DNA from: Comamonadaceae bacterium ALPHA2B
Lineage (GTDB): Bacteria > Pseudomonadota > Gammaproteobacteria > Burkholderiales > Burkholderiaceae_C
Reading direction: 5' to 3'
Assembly (NCBI GenBank): GCA_005503065.1
Contig: SCOE01000046.1
Span: forward strand, 1 to 42,238
Length of the DNA stretch: 42,238 bases
Shown here: positions 33,520-42,216 of the stretch, piece after piece
Layout of the letters: each line of letters opens with the position of its first letter
How positions within the stretch are numbered: the stretch's first letter is position 1
Translations under genes and position numbers: made by a program
Notes under the pieces: generated by a model
What the model was told of the DNA's origin: nothing
What the model saw: the letters and a program-made list of their open reading frames with translations, nothing else
The model's database searches: none

Positions 33520-34254
33520 ATGGGTTGGCGAGACGTCATCGGCGCCGTGCTGGATGCGACGGCGGCTGCCCCTGCACGGCAGGCGAGCAGGACAACATCA
33601 GCAAACAACAAGGCGTCGGCACCGGCTTCCGACACCAAGGCGAGCCTTGCGCGGCAACGACCAGCCAAGCCTGCGCCGCCCGAGCCCGAGCGCCCGACTC
33701 CAGAACGTGCGTGGAGCGCCGCCGTCTTCGACCACATCGAATGGCGCCGCTTCGAGGCGGTTTGCGAAGCCCTCTTCGCCCAGAGCGGCATGCGCGCCGA
33801 GTCGCAGTCGCACGGTGCCGACGGCGGCGTCGACATCTGGTTGTATTCGCAGCACAGCGACAAGCCCATGATCGTGCAGTGCAAGCACTGGAAGAAGCGC
33901 GTCGTCGGCGTGAAGGAACTGCGCGAGTTCTATGGGGTGCTGAAGTCGCATGACCTCACGTATGGCACCTTCGCCACCAGTTCCACCTTTAGCAGCGATG
34001 CGCTGGCGTTTGCGAAGAGCAACCGGATCAATGCGCAGGACCGGGAGGGGTTGCTGAGGCTTATCGCCGGGCGCTCGACAGAACAGCAGCAGGCGCTGCT
34101 CGATACGGCGTATGAGTGCGAATATTGGAAGCCGACGTGCGTCAAGTGCGGGGTGAAGATGGTGCTGCGGGAGAAGAAGGACGGGTCTTCTTCGTTTTGG
34201 GGTTGTGCGAACTATGGAAAGACGCGATGCAACAGCATGATGAAAGTAGCGTGA
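33520..34254 (+). CDS. Mrr-type restriction endonuclease with C-terminal zinc ribbon
   Basis: The 244-aa protein has a low-complexity Ala/Lys/Pro N-terminus (1-65). An Mrr_cat PD-(D/E)xK nuclease domain follows (about 66-185): WRRFEAVCEALFAQSGM with Glu79, GADGGVDIWL with Asp105, and IVQCKHW giving the Mrr-type Q-x-K at 120-122. The C-terminus is a topoisomerase-type zinc ribbon, CVKCG followed by GCANYGKTRC. Such proteins cut modified or foreign DNA. The start has AGGAGAG upstream. It is followed by 231 bp with an AGCGGT/ACCGCT hairpin just after the stop (34257-34277), then a Gabija-like pair. Confidence 0.85.
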   Translation: MGWRDVIGAVLDATAAAPARQASRTTSANNKASAPASDTKASLARQRPAKPAPPEPERPTPERAWSAAVFDHIEWRRFEAVCEALFAQSGMRAESQSHGADGGVDIWLYSQHSDKPMIVQCKHWKKRVVGVKELREFYGVLKSHDLTYGTFATSSTFSSDALAFAKSNRINAQDREGLLRLIAGRSTEQQQALLDTAYECEYWKPTCVKCGVKMVLREKKDGSSSFWGCANYGKTRCNSMMKVA

Positions 34255-34485
34255 TCAGCGGTATCAGGAGCACCGCTATCAGTTGCGCCCCAAGGGTACG
34301 GGACATTCAGCGCCGAGCTCAGCCAGGCTGAAGTCGAATGACTCCCGGGGTCAGGCGTCCGTAGCGCTCAAGAAGGGACTTGGAGCTGCACTGAGAGCCG
34401 CAACCGGCTACGAAGCCTCCATACAGGTTATCCGCGGGTTCATGGTTGGTTCAACCAAGAATTACAAGCAGTAGTGAGGAGCGAA

Positions 34486-36840
34486 ATGCACATCGAGTTC
34501 GTCGAAATCGCCAATTTCAAAAAGCTCTTGTCGGCACGAGTGGATCTGTCGCCCAAGACCACGCTGTTCGTCGGCGCGAACAACAGCGGCAAAACCTCAG
34601 CTATGTTGGCCCTACGGCGTTTCCTCACGCCCCGCCGTTGTCCGTTCGATATCCACGACTTCACGTTGTGCCACTTGCCTGCACTCGTGGACATCGGCGA
34701 AGCATGGCTTCAATCGAACCAGGTCGGTGGGGTGGCAGACCTCACCCTGGATTCATGGGTGCAAGCGTTGCCAACCTTGGATCTCTGGCTGCAGGTTGAG
34801 GAAGGCGAAGTCCACCGGGTGCGAGATTTGGTCCCGCTCATGGAGTGGACAGGAGGGCGTTTGGGAGTACGACTGCGCTATGAGCCCAAAGACCTCGATG
34901 CTCTTTTCAAGGAGTTCATCACCGCGATCACCGAAGCCAATGCTATGCGCGATGCCGCAGCGGCGGCGGCAGGTCACAAGGCTGCCGGCACGGCGCCTGC
35001 GGCCAAACTTACGGTCTGGCCCGAAAACTTGGTCGACTTCCTCACAAAGCGGCTGAGCTTGATGTTCACGATCCGGGCCTATCCGCTCGATCCAGCGCTA
35101 CTTGCCACCCCTGAGAGGCTTCGTGCACTGCCACAGGCGCTTCCGGCATCGGCGTTGCCGATTGAGGGCGATCCTCTCGGTGGACTGATCAAGGTGCATG
35201 ACATCCCCGCGCAGCGCGGCTTCGGCGAGATCCCGAGCGGCGTCGAGGAAGAGGGCGAATTGCAAACGTCGGCTGGTGGAACGCGGTTGTCGGAACAGCT
35301 GAGAAGTTACTACGCCAGACATCTGGATCCCGCTAAGGGGCCAGACCCCAAGGACCTCGAGGCTCTGCAGGCGATGGAGGCAGCTGAGGATGCATTCGAC
35401 CTGAAGCTGACCGAGAGCTTCAAAGAATGCTTCACTGAAGTAGCAGGCCTGGGCTACCCGGGAGTTAGCGACCCGCGGCCTCGCGTGTCGACACGCTTAC
35501 GTGCGATCGATGGGTTGAACCACAGCGCAGCAGTCAATTTCGAAGTCGACGTGGCGTCAGATGAGGGAATGGTCCCGCCCCTCCTGCTGCTGCCGGAGGG
35601 CAGCAATGGGCTGGGCTACCAGAACCTAATATCGATGATCTTCCGGCTAATGAGCTTCCGCGATGCCTGGATGCGTGTCGGCAAAGCCTCCAAGGGTAAC
35701 GAAGCTGCGAGCATCGAACCGCTTCACCTGGTGCTCGTTGAGGAGCCTGAAGCCCACCTGCATGCGCAGGTGCAGCAAGTCTTCATCAAGACGGCTTACG
35801 AAGTACTGCGCCGCCACCCAGAGCTGGGAGAAAGCGACGCTCTTCGGACGCAGCTTATCGTCAGCACGCACTCGAGCCACGTTGCACACGAGACGGCCTT
35901 TGCTAGCTTGCGGTATTTCCGGAGGCTGCCGGCCGGCATGGTAGCCAAAGTGCCTGTGTCGACGGTGGTCAATGTTTCGCAGGTTTTCGGGGAGGGCACG
36001 GAAACTGAACGTTTTGTCAGCCGGTACTTGCGTGCGCAGCACGCTGACATGTTCTTCGCAGACGCGGTGATCCTCGTTGAAGGTCCAGCCGAGCGCATGC
36101 TCATCCCCAACTTCATTCGGGCTCACTACAAGGTACTGCATCAGAGTTACGTCACGCTATTAGAGATCGGCGGCAGCCACGCCCATCGTCTGCGCCCATT
36201 GATTGATCATCTGGGTCTGTTGACGCTGATCGTCACCGATTTAGACAGCCTGACCGGGCCGGGCGGCTCATCAGTCCAACCGGCTCTTGGCACTGGCCAG
36301 AAGACCAACAATGCCACTCTCAAGACCTGGGTGCCAGCCATGGACGACGTCGACTCCCTCATCGGCGCGAAGCCTGAAGCCAAGACGATCAAGGACGCCA
36401 GCGACACATTGTTCGCTGTGCGAGCAGCGTATCAAACACCAATTGAGGTCACGATGCCGGGTGCCGGCGCTAAGGAGACCGCATACCCCTACACGTTTGA
36501 GGACGCGCTCGTGTTCGAGAACCTGGATTTCTTTGCGGTGTTTAGCGGCCCGGGCCTCAACGCCAAGTTCCGGACTGCCATCGCGAATGGTGGCGGTGCA
36601 GCCGCGGTTGGTGCCAAGATGTATACAGCGCTCAAGGAAGGCAAAAAGGCTGAGTTTGCCCTCGACGTTGTGATGGCGGACGACTTCAACAGTCTGAAGG
36701 TGCCGCAGTACATCGCCGAGGGTCTAGAGTGGTTGCTGGAGCAGATGAAGAAGAAACAGCTGGAAATCTTGGCGACAGCGCCGGCCACGTCCGTTTCGGT
36801 AGTGCCCGCCGCGGGCGCAGCGCCCGGTGCGACACCATGA
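34486..36840 (+). CDS. GajA/OLD-family ATPase-TOPRIM nuclease
   Basis: The 784-aa protein has an N-terminal ABC-type ATPase with Walker A GANNSGKT (30-37). It is interrupted by a long helical insertion. Walker B LVLVEEPEAHLHAQ (near 417-425) and STHSSHVAHE (H-loop) follow. A C-terminal TOPRIM nuclease has Glu532 (ILVEGPAERML) and Asp585/Asp587 (VTDLDS). This is the OLD/GajA architecture; class 2 OLD nucleases are encoded next to a UvrD-like helicase, as here, and form Gabija anti-phage systems. It is longer than the well-studied GajA (about 580 aa). ATG 34486 follows AGGAG; a GTG at 34474 is in frame. GC content is visibly lower than in the flanks. Confidence 0.85.
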   Translation: MHIEFVEIANFKKLLSARVDLSPKTTLFVGANNSGKTSAMLALRRFLTPRRCPFDIHDFTLCHLPALVDIGEAWLQSNQVGGVADLTLDSWVQALPTLDLWLQVEEGEVHRVRDLVPLMEWTGGRLGVRLRYEPKDLDALFKEFITAITEANAMRDAAAAAAGHKAAGTAPAAKLTVWPENLVDFLTKRLSLMFTIRAYPLDPALLATPERLRALPQALPASALPIEGDPLGGLIKVHDIPAQRGFGEIPSGVEEEGELQTSAGGTRLSEQLRSYYARHLDPAKGPDPKDLEALQAMEAAEDAFDLKLTESFKECFTEVAGLGYPGVSDPRPRVSTRLRAIDGLNHSAAVNFEVDVASDEGMVPPLLLLPEGSNGLGYQNLISMIFRLMSFRDAWMRVGKASKGNEAASIEPLHLVLVEEPEAHLHAQVQQVFIKTAYEVLRRHPELGESDALRTQLIVSTHSSHVAHETAFASLRYFRRLPAGMVAKVPVSTVVNVSQVFGEGTETERFVSRYLRAQHADMFFADAVILVEGPAERMLIPNFIRAHYKVLHQSYVTLLEIGGSHAHRLRPLIDHLGLLTLIVTDLDSLTGPGGSSVQPALGTGQKTNNATLKTWVPAMDDVDSLIGAKPEAKTIKDASDTLFAVRAAYQTPIEVTMPGAGAKETAYPYTFEDALVFENLDFFAVFSGPGLNAKFRTAIANGGGAAAVGAKMYTALKEGKKAEFALDVVMADDFNSLKVPQYIAEGLEWLLEQMKKKQLEILATAPATSVSVVPAAGAAPGATP

Positions 36841-38756
36841 CGATCGCAGACGACCAATTCGACTTCGAGGCAGATGCAACGATCATTGAGTGCCTTGATC
36901 TGCGCAAGCCAAGAAGCTTTTTCCTTTACGCAGGCGCTGGGTCAGGAAAGACGCGGTCGTTGGTCAGCGCCGTCAGAAAGACGATCGAGGGCGAGCACGG
37001 CCGGCAGCTGACTCTGACTGGCAAAAAAATTGGCATCATCACGTACACCAATGCCGCTTCCGACGAAATCAAGCAACGTCTTAAGTTCGACCCTCGGGTA
37101 GAGGTGATGACGATCCACGCATTCTCGTGGTCGTTGATCTAGGGTTTTAACGCTGACATCCGCCAGTGGGTCGCCAAGAACCTTACAGAGGAAATTGCCG
37201 AGCTCGAGGAACTGCACAAGAAGGGACGAGCCAACACGAAGGCCGGCGCTGAACGGCTTCGGTCAATGGAAAGCAAGCGTCGCCGTCTGGCGCGGCTGGA
37301 CTCCATCGTCAAATTCATCTACAGCCCGACCAGCGATAACCGTACTCGTGATTCTCTGAATCACTCCGAGGTCATCGCCATGACGGCGTCGTTCTTGACC
37401 AGCAAGCCCGGGCTGCGGCGAATGTTGGTCAGTCGGTGTCCAATCTTGCTCATTGATGAGAGCCAGGACACCAACAAAGCGCTCATGGATGCGTTCCTGC
37501 ATTTGGAAGAAGAGTTCCATGGACGGTTCAGCCTGGGGCTCTTCGGCGACATGATGCAGCGCATCTACTCCGACGGAAAGGAGCAGTTGCACAAGGCCAT
37601 ACCGGCTAGGTGGGCCATGCCTCGCAAGAGGATGAACCACCGATGCCCGTCTCGCGTCGTCGAGGTAATCAACAGCATCCGCCACGATGTTGATGGCGAG
37701 GAACAGGTTCCACGCAGCGACGCTGAAGAAGGCATGGTCCGGGTGTTCATCGCACCCCAGTCGGGCGTTGACGCCTTCGCCGTCGAAGCTACGGTGCGCC
37801 AGCGTATGGCGACGATAGCCGAGGACCCGGCCTGGCAGAACTCAGACATGGTGAAGACGCTTGCCCTTGAGCATCTGATGTCCGCTCGGCGATTCGGCTT
37901 CGTGGAGTTCTTCGAGCCGCTTTGGTTTGTCGACAATCTCAAGACTAGCCTACTTCAAGGCACCGGCGCAGGCCTCGGATTCTTCGTTCGGGACGTGTTG
38001 CCGCTAGTCAAGATGCTTCGCGCAAACGACCGGTTTGGGGCTACGGCGGCCGTAAAGGCGTCGTCCCCGCTGCTGGACCGCGCAGCGCTCCAAGAAGCTG
38101 GATCGAATCAAGTCGCGCAGCTCCAGAAGGCCAAGGCGGCGTGCGACGGGCTCCTTGCGCTAGTCACAGAACAGCCTGAGATCGCTGCGCAAGCGGTGCT
38201 CGAATTTGTGGCGCAGACGGGCCTGTTTGTCATTCCGGAGGTGCTGGCTCCGTTCGTTCCCGGCAACACCGTGACAGAAACGACCAAGGACGGCGCAGGC
38301 CCGGGCGATCAGATGGAGGGTGCCGAGGGAGGGGAAGACGAGGACACGAGTCCTGAGCTTCGAGCGTGGAGCAAAGCGCTTGAGGCCCCTCTGAGCCAGA
38401 TCGAGCGCTACGACTTGTATGCGCGAGGGCTATCGCAGTTCGGGACACACCAAGGCGTCAAGGGGCTCGAGTTCCCACGCGTGCTGGTCGTGATCAACGA
38501 TGACGAGGCGCGAGGCTTTCTTTTTGCTTACGACAAGTTCTTCGGGACCAAGGAGAAGTCAAAGGCGGACGCTGAAAACGAAGCTGCTGGCCGAGAGACC
38601 GGTTCGGACCGCACTCGCCGCTTGTTCTACGTGACATGCAGCCGGGCCGAGAACAGCTTGGCTATCGTCTACTACTCGCCGAATCCTGCGCTGGCTCGCA
38701 ACGCCATCCTCCAGCACGGTTGGTTCAGAGAGGGCGAGGTTGAACTGATCAACTGA
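36837..38756 (+). pseudogene. GajB-like UvrD/Rep-family helicase interrupted by an in-frame amber codon
   Basis: ATG 36837 overlaps the GajA-like stop (ATGA). The frame encodes Walker A YAGAGSGKT (31-39) and motif Ia IITYTNAASDEI, then reaches TAG at 37140-37142 (codon 102) after HAFSWSLI. The same frame continues without another stop to 38756, starting GFNADIRQWVAKNL. It carries motif II ILLIDESQD, motif III LGLFGDMMQR, motif V HQGVKGLEF and motif VI YVTCSRAEN. Without the TAG the protein would be about 639 aa. The first ATG after the stop with a sizeable frame (37266) has no Shine-Dalgarno and would lack Walker A. So the helicase is inactivated by one base change (C to T from CAG, or A to T from AAG), unless suppressed. 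Confidence 0.88.
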
Positions 38757-38941
38757 ATCGACGCCGCCAACCCGTCACTACTGGTCTGAAAGTATCTTGT
38801 AAGAAGGCAGCAGTGTGTTTGGCGGCAGCCAGTGTCTGGAGGATCACGAGGGTCTGCTCGCGCTGCAACTCGAATTTGATGCATTGCCCAAGACACGGGC
38901 CGGGCTGGCAGTCAATGCTCCTCGTTGACGCTTGTGCGCAT

Positions 38942-39036
38942 TGGCGGAAAGCAGCCGGAGTCGAACCGACCAGAAAGCGGCCGGCACCCCTACCGGGTTT
39001 CAAGCCTGGGCGCACTGCCGGCTGCGCTTGCTCTGG
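38942..39036 (-). tRNA. Degenerate tRNA-Sec-like gene with UGA anticodon
   Basis: Read on the minus strand, 95 nt fold in the plan of bacterial tRNA-Sec, with every segment length equal to E. coli selC as I recall it. There is an 8-nt acceptor (CCAGAGCA with TGCTTTCC, six of eight paired), a 6-4-6 D arm with CGGC loop, and a 6-7-6 anticodon arm. A 21-nt variable region follows, then a T arm GTCGG-TTCGACT-CCGGC, and G-CCA. The anticodon loop is CTTGAAA, so the anticodon is UGA, not UCA of tRNA-Sec. Mismatches in acceptor, D and anticodon stems suggest a decayed gene. Its 3' end faces the defence genes. The rest of 38757-39062 shows nothing recognisable. Confidence 0.5.
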
Positions 39037-39062
39037 TTGTGGGCCTTGATGGCTCCAGCTGT

Positions 39063-40091
39063 TCAATCCACCCGCGCCCCCGACGCCTTCACCACAGGCG
39101 CCCACCTCTTCAGCTCCCGGTCGATGAACGCCCCGAAGCTCGGCCCGTCCGAGGCGACGGTCTCGATGCTCAGTTGCGACATGCGTTCGCGCACCTCGGG
39201 CAGGTTGGCCACGGTCTGCAGGTCGCGCGACAGCTTGGCCGCCACGGGCGCGGGCAGGCCGCTCGGGGCGACAAAGCCGAACATGCTTTCCAGCGCGTAG
39301 CCGGGCAGGCTTTCGGCGATGGTGGGGTACTGCGGGTAGATGGCGCTGCGCTTGCTGCTGGTGAGGCCCAGCACCTTGAGCCGGCCGTCCTTGATGTAGG
39401 GCAGCGCAGAGTCGAGCAGCACAAAGCCGACAGGCACCCGGCCGGTGAGCATGTCGGTGTACGCCGGCGCGCTGCCGTTGTAGGGCACGTGCACCAGGTC
39501 GGCGCCGGTCATGGTCTTGAGCAGTTCGCCGGCCAGGTGGGTGGCGGTGCCGATGCCCAGCGACGCATAGCTGATGGCGCCCTGGCGCGATTGCTGGACC
39601 AGCCCCTTCACGTCGTTCGCCGCCACCGAGGGGTGCGCGACCAGGGCCATGACCGGAAAGCCCAGCAAGGTCAGGGGCGTGAAGTCCTTGACCGTGTCGT
39701 AGGGCATGTGGGTGCGCAGCGACGGGTTGATGACGTGGGCGCTGATGACCATGCCGAAGGTGTAGCCGTCGCGCGGCGCACGGGCCACGGCGGTGGAGCC
39801 GATGAGGGTGCCGGCACCGGGCCGGTTGTCGACGACCACGCCCTGCTTCCAGAGGTCGCCGAGCTTCTGCGCGATGAGGCGCGCGACGACGTCGCTGGCG
39901 CCGCCGGCCGGCAGCGGCACGATCATGCGGACCGGGTGGTCGGGGAAGCCGTCCGCAGTGGCGGCGAGCGCAAAGGGCGCAAAGGGCGCGCAGGTGCCGG
40001 CCAGGGCGGCCGCGCTGGCGCGCAGCAGCAGGGTGCGGCGCGTGGCGCCAGGGGCGGCGGGCGGGCGGGGCGTTTGGGGTCGGGGCGTCAT
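39063..40091 (-). CDS. Bug-family (tripartite tricarboxylate transporter) binding protein
   Basis: The 342-aa periplasmic protein has a Tat-like signal, RRTLLLRASAAALAGTCAPF, ending near FALAA. The Bug/TctC fold follows: PVRMIVPLPAGGASDVVARL, VVVDNRPGAGTLIGSTAVAR, VPYNGSAPAYTDMLTGRV and YPTIAESLPGYALESMFGF. Such proteins bind carboxylates; Burkholderiales have very many copies, mostly without adjacent TctA/TctB, as here. ATG 40091 has AGGAG upstream and overlaps the leuD stop, so it is co-transcribed with leuCD and may sense or import their substrate. Confidence 0.92.
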   Translation of the reverse strand: MTPRPQTPRPPAAPGATRRTLLLRASAAALAGTCAPFAPFALAATADGFPDHPVRMIVPLPAGGASDVVARLIAQKLGDLWKQGVVVDNRPGAGTLIGSTAVARAPRDGYTFGMVISAHVINPSLRTHMPYDTVKDFTPLTLLGFPVMALVAHPSVAANDVKGLVQQSRQGAISYASLGIGTATHLAGELLKTMTGADLVHVPYNGSAPAYTDMLTGRVPVGFVLLDSALPYIKDGRLKVLGLTSSKRSAIYPQYPTIAESLPGYALESMFGFVAPSGLPAPVAAKLSRDLQTVANLPEVRERMSQLSIETVASDGPSFGAFIDRELKRWAPVVKASGARVD

Positions 40092-40792
40092 GGCAAGTCT
40101 CCTGAGTTGGAATGAGGTGGTGTGGCCCCGTCGTGGGGCTGCGGCGGGGCGGCCGAGGGTTCGAGCAGCAGCCAGGGCCGCAGCGCGCGGGTGCGGGCCT
40201 GCCAGGCGTCGATGCGGGCGCTGTCGGCCAGGGTCAGGGCGAGTTCGTCCAGGCCCCGCAGCAGGCCTTCGCGGCGGCGGCGGGGGATGTGGAAGGGCTC
40301 GGCTGCCAGGCCTTCCTGGGCCGCGTCCATGGTCGGTCCCACGGTGCACTGCTCGAGGTCGACACGCAGGCGGGGGCCGCCGGGTCCGGCCACGAAATCG
40401 GCCAGCGCACGGACGCGGTCGGCCGGCAGCGCCACCGGCAGCAGGCCGTTCTGGTAGCAGTTGCCCTGGAAGATGTCGCCGAAGCTGGGCGCCACCACGC
40501 AGCGGATGCCCAGCCCCAGCAGGGCCCAGACGGCGCCCTCGCGCGAGCTGCCGCAGCCGAAGTTGGCGCCGGCCAGCAGGATGCCGGCGCCGCGGTAGCG
40601 CGGCTGGTTGAGCACGAACTCCGGTCGCTCCCGGCCTTCGGCGTCGAAGCGCACGGTGGCCAGCGCATGGGGGCCGAGCGCCTCGCGCGGCACGCCGGCA
40701 AAGAGCGGCTCGACGCGGATGATGAGGTCGGTGTCGACGTTGTCGCGCAGCCAGGGGGCGGCAACGGCATCGAGCGTGGTGAAGGCTTGCAT
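40088..40792 (-). CDS. leuD: 3-isopropylmalate dehydratase small subunit (paralogue)
   Basis: The 234-aa swivel domain partners LeuC in hydration and dehydration of 2- or 3-isopropylmalate or similar C4/C5 diacids. Family segments are RDNVDTDLIIRVEPLF, GILLAGANFGCGSSREGAVW and the FGDIFQGNCYQNGLLPV segment. It is about 20 residues longer than usual, with a Pro-rich C-terminal tail after PWLLLEP. No leuB follows; instead a Bug protein gene overlaps its end. This points to a catabolic paralogue rather than the leucine-biosynthesis copy. The Shine-Dalgarno is poor. Confidence 0.88.
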   Translation of the reverse strand: MQAFTTLDAVAAPWLRDNVDTDLIIRVEPLFAGVPREALGPHALATVRFDAEGRERPEFVLNQPRYRGAGILLAGANFGCGSSREGAVWALLGLGIRCVVAPSFGDIFQGNCYQNGLLPVALPADRVRALADFVAGPGGPRLRVDLEQCTVGPTMDAAQEGLAAEPFHIPRRRREGLLRGLDELALTLADSARIDAWQARTRALRPWLLLEPSAAPPQPHDGATPPHSNSGDLP

Positions 40793-40821
40793 GGGTCGGT
40801 CGGCGGCTGGCGCGCGTGTCT

Positions 40822-42216
40822 TCACATCGAGCGGGGATCGACCAGCGCGCCGGCCAGTGCGGCCGCGGCGGCGGTGGCGGGGCTGGCCAGGTGGGTGCGG
40901 GCGCCCGGCCCCTGGCGGCCGACGAAGTTGCGGTTGGACGTGGACACCACGCGCTGGCCCGGCGGCACGGCCTCGCCGTTGGCGGCCACGCACAGCGAGC
41001 AGCCGGATTCGCGCCACTCGAAGCCCGCGTCGAGGAACTGGGCGTGCAGCCCTTCGCGCTCGGCCTCGCGCCGCACGTTCTCCGAGCCGGGCACCACCCA
41101 GGCGCGCACGCCGGGCGCGACGCGGCGCCCGCGCAGCACGGCGGCGGCGGCGCGCAGGTCCGACAGGCGCGCGTTGGTGCACGAGCCGATGAACACCCAG
41201 TCGACAGGTGTGCCGGCCAGCGCCTGGCCGGGCTGCAGGCCCATGTAGTCGAGCGCGGCCTGCAGCGTTTGGCGGTGTGCGGCGTCGGGCTCGGCGTCGA
41301 GTTGGGGCACGCGGCCGTCGATGCCGGCGACCTGCTGGGGCGAGGTGCCCCAGGTGAGCTGGGGCGCCAGGTCGTCGATGTCCAGCGACTCGGTGCGGTC
41401 CCAGGCGGCGCCGGAGTCGCTGCGCAGTTGCAGCCATTCGCGCGCGGCGGCGTCCCATTGCGCCCCGGTGGGTGCGTAGGGCCGGCCGCGAAGGTAGTCG
41501 AGCGTGCGGGCGTCGGGCGCGATGAGGCCGTATTTGCCGCCCATTTCGACCGTGAGGTTGCACACGGTCATGCGCGCTTCCATGTCGAGCGCCTCGATCG
41601 CGCTGCCGCAGAACTCCAGCGCGTGGCCGCTGGCGGCCTGGGTGCCCAGGCGGCCGATCACATGCAGGATGAGGTCCTTGGCGAACACGCCCTCGGGCAG
41701 GCGCCCGTCGATGCGCACGCGCATCTGGCGCGGGCGCTGCTGCACGATGGTCTGGGTGGCGGCCACGTGCTCGAACTCGGTGGCGCCGATGCCGAAGGCC
41801 AGCGCGCCGAGCGCGCCGTGCGTGCAGGTGTGGCTGTCGCTGCACACGACGCTGCTGCCCGGCAGGGTGAGGCCCAGCTCGGGGCCGACCACGTGCACGA
41901 TGCCCTGCCCCGGCTCGCCCAGGTCGAAGAGGCGGATGCCGTTGCGCGCCGTCTCGCGCCGCAGGTCCTGCAGGTAGCGCAGCGCGTTGGGCCGCTGGTC
42001 GGCACGGCCCGGCGCGGTGGACACGGTGTGGTCGGGCGTGGCGAAGGTGAGCTGCGGATCGCGCACGCGCAGGCCGCGCGCATGCATGTGGACCAGCGCC
42101 TTGCTGCCGGGATCGGCCACCAGGTGCCGGTCGACATGCAGCAGCGAGAAGCCGTCGCCCAGGTCGTCGACCTCGTGGTCGTCCCAGAGCTTGTTGAACA
42201 GGGTGCGAGCGGCCAT
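40822..42216 (-). CDS. leuC: 3-isopropylmalate dehydratase large subunit (paralogue)
   Basis: The 464-aa aconitase-family subunit carries the [4Fe-4S] cluster. Ligand cysteines are visible in FIGSCTNARLSDLR and in ESGCSLCVA (CxxC). Other family segments are TLFNKLWDDHEV at the N-terminus, VCSDSHTCTHGALGALAFGI, EFCGSAIEALDMEARMTVCN and STSNRNFVGRQGPGARTHL. The start ATG 42216 lies 22 bp from the right edge, so its promoter and any upstream operon genes are not visible. It precedes leuD by 29 bp. The true substrate may be another hydroxy diacid such as citramalate. Confidence 0.9.
   Translation of the reverse strand: MAARTLFNKLWDDHEVDDLGDGFSLLHVDRHLVADPGSKALVHMHARGLRVRDPQLTFATPDHTVSTAPGRADQRPNALRYLQDLRRETARNGIRLFDLGEPGQGIVHVVGPELGLTLPGSSVVCSDSHTCTHGALGALAFGIGATEFEHVAATQTIVQQRPRQMRVRIDGRLPEGVFAKDLILHVIGRLGTQAASGHALEFCGSAIEALDMEARMTVCNLTVEMGGKYGLIAPDARTLDYLRGRPYAPTGAQWDAAAREWLQLRSDSGAAWDRTESLDIDDLAPQLTWGTSPQQVAGIDGRVPQLDAEPDAAHRQTLQAALDYMGLQPGQALAGTPVDWVFIGSCTNARLSDLRAAAAVLRGRRVAPGVRAWVVPGSENVRREAEREGLHAQFLDAGFEWRESGCSLCVAANGEAVPPGQRVVSTSNRNFVGRQGPGARTHLASPATAAAAALAGALVDPRSM

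Noticed and set aside
34283-34474. 63-codon ORF starting with TTG just before the GajA-like gene
   Set aside because: There is no ribosome site, the start is weak and no family is recognised; it may be a relic of a lost gene but cannot be supported.
37140-37142. Programmed stop-codon readthrough in the helicase gene
   Set aside because: The context after TAG (GGT) does not match known leaky contexts, and related helicases do not need readthrough as far as I know; a simple nonsense mutation is more economical.
38749-39105. 118-codon minus-strand ORF across the tRNA-like sequence
   Set aside because: It overlaps the helicase end and the tRNA-like fold and has no recognisable domain or ribosome site.
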